NCBI GenBank assembly: GCA_900557045.1
Contig: USQY01000007.1
Span: forward strand, 1-44,135
DNA: 44,135 nt
Origin: an uncultured Clostridium sp.
GTDB taxonomy: Bacteria > Bacillota > Clostridia > TANB77 > CAG-508
Direction: 5' to 3'
Below are positions 24,088 through 31,876 of this stretch, piece after piece. The translations under genes and the position numbers were made by a program. Numbering within the stretch: position 1 is the stretch's first letter; each line of letters begins with the position of its first letter. The notes under the pieces were generated by a model. That model saw only the letters and a program-made list of their open reading frames with translations, did no database searches and was not told the DNA's origin.

Positions 24088-24116
24088 ATTATATAATGTT
24101 TTAATTGGAAAGTCAA
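24088..24116 (-). promoter_or_regulatory. Strong SigA promoter of the S10-spc-alpha cluster
   Basis: In minus-strand sense TTGACT (24111-24116), 17-nt spacer, TATAAT (24088-24093). Predicted start near 24081-24082, a G. It gives a leader of about 410 nt before rpsJ. No other promoter this good is visible within the next 17 kb, so it may drive the whole cluster. Confidence 0.85.
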
Positions 24117-24217
24117 CCCTATCAAGGAAGTTTTTAAGAAATTTTCATGGAGTTTTTATGAATAAGTTTGCGTATTTTTTTATTAACATTATATATATAA
24201 TAACATTTTCAAAAAAC

Positions 24218-24246
24218 TTGCACATTTTTCATACTTAGTATAATAT
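24218..24246 (+). promoter_or_regulatory. Promoter of the glmS ribozyme-glmS transcript
   Basis: TTGCAC (24218-24223), 17 nt, TAATAT (24241-24246), with an overlapping TATAAT at 24239-24244. The predicted start is 50-60 bases before the ribozyme cleavage site. Divergent from the ribosomal promoter. Confidence 0.5.
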
Positions 24247-24304
24247 AATGTCATAATTATAAAAGTTACAAAATTTTAACAGAAAGGAGTTTATTTTATC
24301 AAAG

Positions 24305-24450
24305 TACAGCGCCTGGACAAACAAATTACACGTCGTTTGTTGACGAGGATAGAGCTTATCGAAAAATTCGGCGGATGGCTCTATGGCATATCTACTGTCA
24401 AAAATAGCACACAAAGCCTAATGGAAACTTTAGAACAAAGCTGCTATTGT
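24305..24450 (+). ncRNA. glmS ribozyme (glucosamine-6-phosphate-sensing)
   Basis: The conserved core is clear: AGCGCC at 24308-24313, where cleavage occurs between A24308 and G24309, then TTGACGAGGATAGAG, TTATCGAAAAATTCGGCGGA and TGGCTCTATGGCA, which build the nested pseudoknots. It is followed by the ACAGNNAAAAA-like stretch CTACTGTCAAAAATAGCAC. In this class glucosamine-6-phosphate is the cofactor for self-cleavage, and the cleaved mRNA is degraded, lowering GlmS. It lies directly before glmS, confirming the assignment. Confidence 0.95.
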
Positions 24451-24559
24451 GTAGATTACTCATGTTACAAGAATTATTATAATCATTTATATCTTGTAAC
24501 ACTATTTAGTGTAACCTTTTATAATTAATTTCAAAAATTGATTTTAGGAGGATTTTTTT

Positions 24560-26530
24560 ATGTGTGGAATCATAGGTTATGTTGGTAGCAAAAAAGCCAA
24601 CGATATTTTAATAAAAGGACTTTTATCATTAGAATACAGGGGATATGATTCAGCAGGTATTGCAACATTAGAAAATAATGAATTAACATTATTAAAGGAT
24701 AAAGGAAGAGTAAAAAACATTCTAAATTTAGATGGATACAATGATTTAAATGGAACTTATGGAATAGCTCATACACGTTGGGCTACACATGGTAAACCAT
24801 CAAAAGAAAACTCTCATCCACATTCTGATAATAGTAACACATTTGCTGTTGTTCATAATGGTATTATTGAAAATTATAATGAATTACATTCTTTTTTATT
24901 AGAAAGAGGTTATACTTTCCATTCACAAACAGATACAGAAGTTATACCAAATTTAATTCACTATTACTTTTCAAATTTTAATATTAATGCAAACTATAAT
25001 AATGCAAATTCTTCTTATAACATGGTCCTGAATTTTTCAGATTCAAAAGAAGCTTCTATAAAAATTTCAGCTATGAAAATTTTAGAAGCAGTTACTAAAG
25101 CAACAAAATTATTGAAGGGTAGTTATGCAATTGAAGTAATATCTCCACTAATTCCAGAAACTATTATTGTTGCTAGAAAAGATAGTCCACTTGTTATCGG
25201 AACAAAATCTGATGAAAACTTTGTTGCATCTGACATTCCAGCACTATTAACATATACAAAAGATTTCTATTTATTAGACGACAATGAATTTGCTATAATA
25301 ACAAAAAATACCATCAATTTTTATAATCAAAATATGAACTCAATAAATAAATCTATTAAAAACATCGAATGGGATGCATCATCTGCTGAGAAAGATGGTT
25401 TTGAAGACTTTATGTTAAAAGAAATTTGTGAACAACCAAATTCAATTCGTGAAACAATAGGTTCACGATTAAAAGTAAATGGACCATGTAATTTCGATGA
25501 TTTAGAAATTACTTATGAATATTTAAAATCTATAAATAAAATATATATTGTAGCATGTGGTACAGCAATGCATGCAGGCCTTGTAGGAAAAAATATTCTA
25601 GAAAAACTATGCAGGATTCCAACTATTGTTGACATAGCATCAGAATTTAGATACAGAGACCCTATTATAGATGACAAAACATTATGCATATATGTAAGTC
25701 AATCTGGTGAAACAGCTGACACTATTGCAGCTCTAAAACTTGCCAAATCTAAAGGAGCAAAAACTTTAGCAATCTCAAATGTTATAGGAAGTTCAATTAC
25801 CCGTGAAGCTGATTACACAATTTATACACATGCAGGACCAGAAATCGCTGTTGCCTCAACCAAAGCATACACTTCACAAGTTGTTCTATTTGCAATTTTA
25901 GGTATACATTTTGCTGAATTACTTGGTATTAATGAGTTTGTAACATCTAATAGTACTTCAGCTTGTGATAATAGCACATCTTCTACCCTATTTACTTTAG
26001 AAGATTTGAAACAAGATATTTTAGACCTGCCTAAAAAAATCGCAGAAATATTAGAAAACACTGATATAATAAAATCTTATGCAGATACTTGTTATAATGA
26101 AAAAGACATGTTTTTCTTAGGAAGAGGAACTGATTATAATGTTGCACTAGAAGGTTCTTTAAAATTAAAAGAAATATCATATATACATTCTGAAGCATAT
26201 GCATCAGGTGAGTTAAAACATGGACCTATTGCATTAATTGATAATGGCATTAATGTTATTAGTATACTTACTGATGAAAATTTAGTAAAAAAATCTATTA
26301 GTAATATTCAAGAAGTAATTACCAGAGGAGCTAAAACATTAGTTATAACAAACCAAAATTTAGAAAACCATAACTTTGATTGTGTAATTTCAATTCCTAA
26401 AACCAACCCATTAATCTCACCAATATTATCTGCAGTACCTTTACAATTATTTGCTTACTATATTTCTAAAAATAAAGGCTTAGATGTAGATAAACCTAGA
26501 AACTTAGCAAAATCTGTTACTGTAGAATAA
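24560..26530 (+). CDS. glmS: Glutamine-fructose-6-phosphate aminotransferase (GlmS), enlarged
   Basis: Makes glucosamine-6-phosphate from fructose-6-phosphate and glutamine, the entry to peptidoglycan amino sugars. Cys2 (MCGIIGYVG) is the glutaminase nucleophile; THGKPSKENSHPH and HNGIIENY belong to that domain. Two SIS domains follow (VACGTAMHAGLVGK with YVSQSGETADT; FFLGRGTDYNVALEGSLKLKEISY), and the tail DKPRNLAKSVTVE is invariant. At 656 residues it is about 48 longer than usual, because of two N/S-rich inserts: about 137-168 in the glutaminase domain and about 454-478 between the SIS domains. AGGAGG ribosome site after the ribozyme. Confidence 0.97.
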   Translation: MCGIIGYVGSKKANDILIKGLLSLEYRGYDSAGIATLENNELTLLKDKGRVKNILNLDGYNDLNGTYGIAHTRWATHGKPSKENSHPHSDNSNTFAVVHNGIIENYNELHSFLLERGYTFHSQTDTEVIPNLIHYYFSNFNINANYNNANSSYNMVLNFSDSKEASIKISAMKILEAVTKATKLLKGSYAIEVISPLIPETIIVARKDSPLVIGTKSDENFVASDIPALLTYTKDFYLLDDNEFAIITKNTINFYNQNMNSINKSIKNIEWDASSAEKDGFEDFMLKEICEQPNSIRETIGSRLKVNGPCNFDDLEITYEYLKSINKIYIVACGTAMHAGLVGKNILEKLCRIPTIVDIASEFRYRDPIIDDKTLCIYVSQSGETADTIAALKLAKSKGAKTLAISNVIGSSITREADYTIYTHAGPEIAVASTKAYTSQVVLFAILGIHFAELLGINEFVTSNSTSACDNSTSSTLFTLEDLKQDILDLPKKIAEILENTDIIKSYADTCYNEKDMFFLGRGTDYNVALEGSLKLKEISYIHSEAYASGELKHGPIALIDNGINVISILTDENLVKKSISNIQEVITRGAKTLVITNQNLENHNFDCVISIPKTNPLISPILSAVPLQLFAYYISKNKGLDVDKPRNLAKSVTVE

Positions 26531-26556
26531 ATGTGAAAATTTAGAAATATTATTAA

Positions 26557-26601
26557 AAAGTTCTTCTAAAAGTATAAATTCAAACTTTTAGAAGAACTTT
26601 T
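26557..26601 (+). terminator. Intrinsic terminator after glmS
   Basis: AAAGTTCTTCTAAAAGT (26557-26573) and its exact complement (26584-26600) make a 17-bp stem with a 10-nt loop, followed by TTTAT. It may also serve bofA on the other strand. Confidence 0.85.
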
Positions 26602-26737
26602 ATATTAATCCTATTAACCAAATATAATAATGTCTATTTTTTATTATATCTAATTATTTATCTATTTTAATATATTTTTAATTAATATATTTTATTTAAT
26701 CTAATTTAAAATCCTTTTTTAGCTAATCTGAGCATCT

Positions 26738-26998
26738 TTATATAATTAACTTTAAAACAATTAAAAAAATAACACCTGGCACACCTAAAATTCCAGCAAA
26801 AATAGAAGTTCCAACATTCAACCCAATATGGAAACCAAATGAACTACCTATTATATTAACTATGTAAATTAAAACCCCACCTAAAATAGAGTTTCCAATA
26901 AGCTTAAAAATAGTTTTCAAAGGAAGATAAAAAATCTTTCCAATAATAAAAAGTACTATTAAACAAGCCCAAAAAATTATTATAGAATTTCCATCCAT
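26738..26998 (-). CDS. bofA: BofA family pro-sigma-K processing inhibitor-like membrane protein
   Basis: 86 residues from the ATG of MDGNSIIIF, preceded by AAGGGGA; an earlier ATG overlaps that site. Three hydrophobic stretches (about 5-22, 30-50 and 62-84) and the family signature KLIGNSILGGVLIYIVNIIG then LNVGTSIFAGILGVPGVIFLIVL-type. In Bacillus BofA holds back SpoIVFB processing of pro-sigma-K in the mother cell. Its presence points to a spore former. It follows yaaL by 13 bases, the conserved yaaL-bofA pair, though recR is not next to them here. Confidence 0.88.
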   Translation of the reverse strand: MDGNSIIIFWACLIVLFIIGKIFYLPLKTIFKLIGNSILGGVLIYIVNIIGSSFGFHIGLNVGTSIFAGILGVPGVIFLIVLKLII

Positions 26999-27011
26999 AT
27001 ACAAATTCCCC

Positions 27012-27287
27012 TTACACAGCATTACTATTCTTTATAGACAAAGAATTAAACATGTCTAACTCTAACCCAGCATCTTTTGCCCTATTTAATAAATAATCCA
27101 ATTTAGCCTGATTTGCCTTTATCTCATATAGAAAATAATCAATCAAATTGCCTTCAGCAAATTCATAATTATTATTTGCAACCTCCAAATCATTTTTAGT
27201 TTTCACAATACTAAAAATCAAATCCAACCTCTTCTCATTATCACTTTTATCTTTAATCACAGTCTCTCTTACATATTCATACCCCAT
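27012..27287 (-). CDS. yaaL: YaaL family protein (DUF2508)
   Basis: 91 residues, helical and charged. The pattern ETVIKDKSDNEKRLDLIFSI, then EVANNNYEFAEGNLIDYFLYEIKANQAKLDYLL-type matches DUF2508/YaaL, which almost always stands between recR and bofA. No biochemical function is established. Ribosome site GGAGGG before the ATG. Assignment rests on sequence pattern plus the neighbouring bofA. Confidence 0.85.
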   Translation of the reverse strand: MGYEYVRETVIKDKSDNEKRLDLIFSIVKTKNDLEVANNNYEFAEGNLIDYFLYEIKANQAKLDYLLNRAKDAGLELDMFNSLSIKNSNAV

Positions 27288-27385
27288 AAATATATACCCT
27301 CCACATTTGTTTATATATACTTATATTTTATGCAATCTTTTCCAAATTATTCTCACAAATCACACTTTTCGAGTCATCCTTACAA

Positions 27386-27415
27386 ATCGCCCTTTTCTAA
27401 TCGCCCTTTTCTAAT
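27386..27415. repeat. Tandem 14-bp repeat
   Basis: ATCGCCCTTTTCTA occurs twice in direct succession. It lies between yaaL and hairpin element A in a non-coding, C-rich stretch. Confidence 0.6.
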
Positions 27416-27467
27416 TCACTACATTATAAACATACCAACAATAAAAACATTCCCAAAGACCTACCCC

Positions 27468-27634
27468 CACTCGGAGAAAGATATTTTTACTTTTGAAAAA
27501 TAAACCTCCGACCTTAGCCCCAAAACTTTTAACAAAAGTCACTATCGTAACAAGTCCAACCACCCCAGCACGCACTCCACCGCGTTTGAAGGAGGTCTAT
27601 TTTTTTCAAAAGTAACAAATTTTTTCTCTCGGTG
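27468..27634 (-). repeat. Hairpin element, copy A (type-1 core)
   Basis: 167 bp. Read on the minus strand it begins CACCGAGAGAAAAAA and ends TTTCTTTCTCCGAGTG, the termini shared by all four copies. The arms pair over about 40 bp (TTGTTACTTTTGAAAAAA against its near-complement). The inner core of about 85 nt starts CTCCTTCAAACGCGG and ends GGTCGGAG, as in copies B and C. At the inner end of the stem copy A has ATA against TAT where B and C have ACA against TGT, a paired change. It lies between yaaL and a transposase remnant. Confidence 0.8.
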
Positions 27635-27641
27635 CTCCCCA

Positions 27642-27676
27642 AAAAAAATGTTACCCTCAAAAAAATGTTACCCCAA
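27642..27676. repeat. Tandem 17-18-bp repeat
   Basis: CAAAAAAATGTTACCC occurs twice in a row next to hairpin element A. It may result from slippage in the C/A-rich flank. Confidence 0.5.
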
Positions 27677-27679
27677 AAA

Positions 27680-27883
27680 AATCCACCAATAAAATTTTCA
27701 AATTATTAAACAAGAGCCAAATTGAAATACGTAATCAATTACGAAAATGGAATCTTTCAATAGAACTTTCTTTTGGATATGATCCAACAATATGCGATTG
27801 TGGTGGTAACTTAATATTCTTCGAATTAAAAATAAAAAAACCAGAGCTATTGAAATCCCCACGCCTCCCATTATATAATCTAT
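27680..27883 (+). pseudogene. C-terminal remnant of a transposase
   Basis: In the + frame an open stretch without a start encodes KLLNKSQIEIRNQLRKW, then SIELSFGYDPTICDCGG and ends at a stop at 27881-27883. The pattern of a basic helix, SFGYDP and a Cys-X-Cys reminds me of the C-terminus of IS91-like Y2 transposases (SFGxDPLxCxxC). The rest is missing upstream, where hairpin element A begins. Overlapping minus-strand ORFs are shadows. Family assignment uncertain. Confidence 0.45.
27850..27879 (+). promoter_or_regulatory. Promoter of the small acidic protein gene
   Basis: TTGAAA (27850-27855), 18-nt spacer, TATAAT (27874-27879). It overlaps the last codons of the transposase remnant and would start transcription about 14 bases before the ATG of the next gene. 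Confidence 0.5.
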
Positions 27884-27899
27884 AATGTGGAGGTAAAAG

Positions 27900-28169
27900 A
27901 TGAGTAAAAAGAAACATAATAACAAGATGAATTATCCGTTTTCAAACGATATAAAACAATTAAAAGAAGAATATAAGAAGATGATTGATACGATGCCAGA
28001 TGATGAATTCATAGAATACATGTATTTCATATCTAGCATGGAAGAAATGACAGACACTGATTATGAAGAAATGTGGGCTGAAGATGAGGACTGGGAAGAT
28101 GAAGCAACTAAATTTTATAAATATCATGGTAACGACAATCCACTTGATGATGAAGATTTACCATTTTAA
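27900..28169 (+). CDS. Small acidic protein of unknown function
   Basis: 89 residues with a basic N-terminus (SKKKHNNKMNYPF), a helical middle (IKQLKEEYKKMIDTMPDDEFIEYMY) and a very acidic tail rich in D, E and W. No domain recognised. GGAGG seven bases before the ATG and its own promoter argue for a real gene. It follows the transposase remnant directly, so it may be a passenger or accessory gene of the same lost element. A good bidirectional terminator follows. Confidence 0.65.
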   Translation: MSKKKHNNKMNYPFSNDIKQLKEEYKKMIDTMPDDEFIEYMYFISSMEEMTDTDYEEMWAEDEDWEDEATKFYKYHGNDNPLDDEDLPF

Positions 28170-28177
28170 TAAACTTC

Positions 28178-28236
28178 AAAAAAAATATATATAAAATTAG
28201 GCTTTTTTGTTGAGCCTCATTTTTTATATATATTTT
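28178..28236. terminator. Terminator after the acidic protein gene
   Basis: A long, mainly A/T stem (AAAATATATATAAAAT against its complement) capped by TAGGCT/AGCCTCA, followed by TTTTTTATTT. It works on the + strand and can also act on the other. Confidence 0.7.
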
Positions 28237-28272
28237 TTATTTCAAAATCGGACTTTCCTATTATACAGAAAA

Positions 28273-28288
28273 GTTGCCAAAAGGCAAC
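28273..28288 (-). terminator. Terminator after pyk
   Basis: GTTGCC and GGCAAC with an AAAA loop; on the minus strand TTTTCTGT follows. It lies about 25 bases after the pyk stop. Confidence 0.7.
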
Positions 28289-28313
28289 CCTCTCAACAAC
28301 TTTTCACAAATAA

Positions 28314-29720
28314 TTAAATTTCCTCTATCTTCATCAAATTAGTCAAATGCTCCCCACATTTAGGAAAACCACCAGTAATAACAATCATATCACCCTTTTG
28401 TAACCCCAAAGCTTCTACAGCTTTTTCCTTAACTGTTGCAATCATCTCATCTGTACTTGTACAATTAGGAACAATAATAGGATATACCCCATAACAAGCT
28501 GCTAATTTATGAGCCACATCTTCATTTGGTGTTGCAGCTAAAATAGGGCATTCTGGTTTTAAATTACTAATTACTCTTGCTGTTTCTCCACACTCTGTTG
28601 AAGCAACTATAGCTTTAATATCTAATACTCTTGAAGCACTAAATACACTGTTAGCTATTGTTTCTGTAACTGTTGCTTCTCTCTCAGAATCAAATGTGCA
28701 ATCATAATCATAATAACTTTCCGTTTCTTCACAAATATTAGCCATATAAGTAACAACTTCTACTGGGAATTTTCCAACTGTTGTTTCTCCAGATAACATA
28801 ACTGCATCTGTACCATCTAATACAGCATTAGCAACATCTGAAACTTCAGCTCTTGTTGGTCTTGCACTCTTTTTCATTGATTCTAACATTTCTGTAGCAA
28901 CTACAACAAATTTACCTTTTTCTCTACATTTTTGAATCATTAACTTTTGATATTTTGGTAATTGTTGCATTGGAACTTCAACACCTAAATCACCACGAGC
29001 TACCATTATACCATCTGACACTTCAATAATTTCATCTAAGTTTTCAATTCCTCTTTTACTTTCTATTTTAGAAATTATTTTCATATCTTCTCTATTGCAT
29101 TGTTTAAATATTTCTCTTACTTCTAAAACATCTTCTTTAGATGAAACAAAAGAAGCAGCTAAATAATCTCCTTCATGCTCACAAGCATAAATTATATCTT
29201 CTCTATCAACATCACTGATGAAAGGAATATTCAAGTTTGCTCCAGGAACATTTAAACTTTTCTTATTTCCTAAAACACCACCATTTATAATTTTACATGT
29301 AACACCATCTTCTTCAACTGATATTACTTGAATTTTCATTAATCCATTTTCTAGTAAAACTACAGAACCAACATCTAAATTATCAATTGCTTGTGGATAA
29401 TTAACTGAGAATCTTTCTTCATTTCCTAAAACTTTTTCTTTAACTATTCTTATAGTTTTTCCTTCTACTAATGTAATTTCATCGTTTTCTAACATACCAT
29501 TTCTAAATTCTGGTCCTTTTGTATCAAATAATATAGCAACATTTTTACCTGTCATTTTTCTTACTTCTTTAACAGATGCAACTACTGCTACTTTTTCTTC
29601 TGGTGTTGCATGAGACATATTGATACGAGCTACATTCATTCCAGCCTCTACCATTTTACTCATTACGCTAGGATCTGTGCTTGCAGGCCCTATACTACAA
29701 ATAATCTTTGTCTTTTTCAT
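28314..29720 (-). CDS. pyk: Pyruvate kinase
   Basis: 468 residues; converts phosphoenolpyruvate + ADP to pyruvate + ATP, last step of glycolysis. KIICSIGPAS and VARINMSHATPEEK at the N-terminus, the B domain around 70-165, the active-site block SKIESKRGIENLDEI with VARGDLGVEVPMQQLP, then TEMLESMKKSARPTRAEVSDVANAVLDG and SGETTVGKFP. The C-terminal allosteric domain ends with ITGGFPKCGEHLTNLMKIEEI-type. It lacks the extra PEP-utiliser domain found in Bacillus enzymes. Single gene with its own promoter and terminator. Confidence 0.97.
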   Translation of the reverse strand: MKKTKIICSIGPASTDPSVMSKMVEAGMNVARINMSHATPEEKVAVVASVKEVRKMTGKNVAILFDTKGPEFRNGMLENDEITLVEGKTIRIVKEKVLGNEERFSVNYPQAIDNLDVGSVVLLENGLMKIQVISVEEDGVTCKIINGGVLGNKKSLNVPGANLNIPFISDVDREDIIYACEHEGDYLAASFVSSKEDVLEVREIFKQCNREDMKIISKIESKRGIENLDEIIEVSDGIMVARGDLGVEVPMQQLPKYQKLMIQKCREKGKFVVVATEMLESMKKSARPTRAEVSDVANAVLDGTDAVMLSGETTVGKFPVEVVTYMANICEETESYYDYDCTFDSEREATVTETIANSVFSASRVLDIKAIVASTECGETARVISNLKPECPILAATPNEDVAHKLAACYGVYPIIVPNCTSTDEMIATVKEKAVEALGLQKGDMIVITGGFPKCGEHLTNLMKIEEI

Positions 29721-29781
29721 TAAACTAACATCTCCTTTAAAATTTTCTTGCTTAAGAATTTAAGCATTCGACATAACACCT

Positions 29782-29810
29782 ATTATACAAAATTATTCTG
29801 ACAAAATCAA
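29782..29810 (-). promoter_or_regulatory. SigA promoter of pyk
   Basis: In minus-strand sense TTGATT (29805-29810), 17 nt, TATAAT (29782-29787). The leader of about 55 nt contains a GCTTAA/TTAAGC hairpin before an AAAGGAGAT ribosome site. Confidence 0.75.
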
Positions 29811-30019
29811 CTAGTTTTACCATTTTTTTCTATTTTTACATTCCATATTTTAGTTTTGCAATTCACCTTTTTATATTCCAACGCTAAAATCCCCTATATT
29901 TATTTTGCCCAAACATCTACTATATTATTTAACTTTTTACACCTAATTTAACAAATTCACAATCACTAAATTCACAATAATATCAAATAAAAAAACATCC
30001 CCAACTCTTCCACTAAAAA

Positions 30020-30137
30020 ACTCCCCAAAAACTATAGTAGTCCAACTCAAACCTCAAAAAGACTCACCAAAACTATAATAATCCAACTCAAACCTCAAAA
30101 AACTCCCCCAACTCTATAACAATCCAACTCTCACCTT
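30020..30137. repeat. Degenerate tandem repeat, period about 41 bp
   Basis: Units start at 30020, 30062 and 30102 with the common elements ACTCCCCAAAA, ACTATA and TCCAACTCAAACCTC. The third unit is shorter and more diverged. It is C/A-rich, unlike the surrounding DNA, and leads directly into hairpin element B. The stretch 29816-30019 before it holds no gene or site that I can see. Confidence 0.65.
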
Positions 30138-30151
30138 CAACCCCCACCCCT

Positions 30152-30317
30152 ACTCGGAGAAAGAAATTTGTTACTTTTGAAAAAACAAAGCTCCGACCTA
30201 AGCCCCAAAACATTCAACCCCACTCATTATCGTAACAAGTCCACCAAACCCAGCATGCACTCCACCGCGTTTGAAGGAGTTTGTTTTTTCAAAAGTAACA
30301 AATTTTTTCTCTCGGTG
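30152..30317 (-). repeat. Hairpin element, copy B (type-1 core)
   Basis: 166 bp between the pyk promoter region and dnaJ. Termini and arms match copy C almost base for base, and the core has CTCCTTCAAACGCGG, CTTGTTACGATAATGA and GGTCGGAG. About 90% identity to copy C by eye. Short ORFs predicted across it on both strands are produced by the palindrome and are not genes. Confidence 0.85.
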
Positions 30318-30377
30318 CTCCTCTCAAAAACACCTCCCATAACCACAAAAAGCACAACGAGGTCTCCCCCATTGCGC

Positions 30378-31526
30378 CTAACCAAATATTCCCCTCTTCT
30401 TAATAGGAGGTTGCTCATTCATAGTCTTCGCAAGCTGCACAAGCAAATCCCTCTGTTCCTTACTTAAACGTCTAGGTATCTGCACATTAACAGTAAACAC
30501 ATAATCTCCATTATTCAAAGTATTAATATTCTTAAATCCTTTCCCCTTAATTGTAAAAGTAGTACCACTTTGTGTCCCTTCAGGAATTCTAAATTTTTCT
30601 TTAGTCCCATTTACCATAGGAATTTCAAGCTCAGCTCCTAAAGTTGCTTGTGTAAAAGTAATAGGAACATTGCAATACACAGTAGTACCTTTTCTAGTGA
30701 AAATACTATGTTTCCTAATTCTAACAACTATGTATAAATCACCTTTAGCACCACCACGAATTCCTGGTTCTCCTTCTCCTCTTAAAACTATAGATTGCTC
30801 ATTATCTATTCCAGCTGGAATCTTAACTTTTATCTTAGCTTGTTTTCTAACAGTACCTTTTCCTTTACAATTATCGCAAACTTCTTTTATAACCTTACCT
30901 GTACCATGACAATTACTACAAGTTTTTGTAGTTTGCATTTGACCTAAAATAGTATTTTGTACTTGTCTTACTTGACCTGAACCTCCACATACTTTACATG
31001 TTTCACTAGAAGTTCCTGGTTTTGCACCACTACCAGAACATGTTGTACAAGGTTCATCTCTAGTAATGGTAATTTCTCTTTCAACACCTAAAAAAGCTTC
31101 TTCAAATGTAATTTCCATATTATATCTTAAATCTGCACCTTTAATAGGTCCATTATTATTTCTTCTTGAACCTGCTCTAGATCCTCCGCCGAAAATTGTT
31201 GAAAATATATCTCCTAAATCAAAGTCATCAAATCCACTAAATCCTGAAGTTGAATATGAATAGTAGCCACCACCTGGGTTACCTCCTCCAAATCCTGCAG
31301 GTCCCTCATGTCCAAATTGGTCATACATACGCCTTTTTTGAGCATCTGACAATACTTCATATGCTTCATTAACTTCTTTGAAATTTTTTTCAGCTTCTTC
31401 TTTATTATCCGGATTAGCATCAGGATGATACTTTTTGGCTAATCTACGATAAGCTTTTTTTAATTCTTCATCTGTAGCAGTTTTACTAACACCCAATACT
31501 TCATAATAATCTCTTTTTTGAGCCAT
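30378..31526 (-). CDS. dnaJ: Chaperone DnaJ (Hsp40)
   Basis: 382 residues. J domain with the HPD triad (AKKYHPDANPD) that stimulates DnaK ATPase, a G/F-rich region with S/Y (about 75-110), then a zinc-binding domain with four CXXCXGXG repeats (CTTCSGSG, CKVCGGSG, CSNCHGTG, CDNCKGKG) and the C-terminal substrate-binding domain. Last of the hrcA-grpE-dnaK-dnaJ set, but separated from dnaK by 350 bases that contain hairpin element D. Confidence 0.97.
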   Translation of the reverse strand: MAQKRDYYEVLGVSKTATDEELKKAYRRLAKKYHPDANPDNKEEAEKNFKEVNEAYEVLSDAQKRRMYDQFGHEGPAGFGGGNPGGGYYSYSTSGFSGFDDFDLGDIFSTIFGGGSRAGSRRNNNGPIKGADLRYNMEITFEEAFLGVEREITITRDEPCTTCSGSGAKPGTSSETCKVCGGSGQVRQVQNTILGQMQTTKTCSNCHGTGKVIKEVCDNCKGKGTVRKQAKIKVKIPAGIDNEQSIVLRGEGEPGIRGGAKGDLYIVVRIRKHSIFTRKGTTVYCNVPITFTQATLGAELEIPMVNGTKEKFRIPEGTQSGTTFTIKGKGFKNINTLNNGDYVFTVNVQIPRRLSKEQRDLLVQLAKTMNEQPPIKKRGIFG

Positions 31527-31608
31527 TTTTTACTCCCTTTCTATCCGCACATTAAACAACGGAAATAATTTTTTAAAAATCATTTATATATTGCATAATA
31601 CTAAATTA

Positions 31609-31809
31609 ACTCGGAGAAAGAAATTAATAAAAATGCAAATTTTGAAAAAAGTTAACGTAAGAATTATACAGTTTCTTAGCAATACACCTTTTGAGGGTGC
31701 GCGTCACTTAATCCACAGTGAGGCTTAAGAGTGACACGCTTAGAAACTGTTAATTCTGAAGCTTACTTTTTTCAAAATTTTTATTTTTATTAATTTTTTT
31801 CTCTCGGTG
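31609..31809 (-). repeat. Hairpin element, copy D (different, type-2 core)
   Basis: 201 bp between dnaK and dnaJ. It has the same termini (CACCGAGAGAAAAAA and TTTCTTTCTCCGAG in minus-strand sense), but arms and core differ. The arms pair as ATTAATAAAAAT against ATTTTTATTAAT. The core pairs CAGTTTCTAAGC with GCTAAGAAACTG and contains GTCACTCTTAA/TTAAGTGAC and ACC/GGT hairpins. It lies inside the heat-shock operon, so it is transcribed with dnaK and may affect mRNA stability or the dnaK:dnaJ ratio. Confidence 0.8.
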
Positions 31810-31876
31810 CCTGATCTATAAAAAGTATTTTTAATTACACTTACAATTATAAAATTAATTTATCATTTATAAAAAA

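Noticed and set aside
27350..27420. CRISPR-like short repeats
   Set aside because: Only two adjacent 14-bp units without spacers and no cas genes; a simple tandem duplication.
27698..27925. Minus-strand ORFs of 60-75 codons
   Set aside because: They are antisense to the transposase remnant, whose + frame has the recognisable motif, and to the acidic gene start.
30168..30467. Possible small genes over hairpin element B
   Set aside because: The frames run through the palindrome on both strands and have no ribosome site; they are produced by the repeat.
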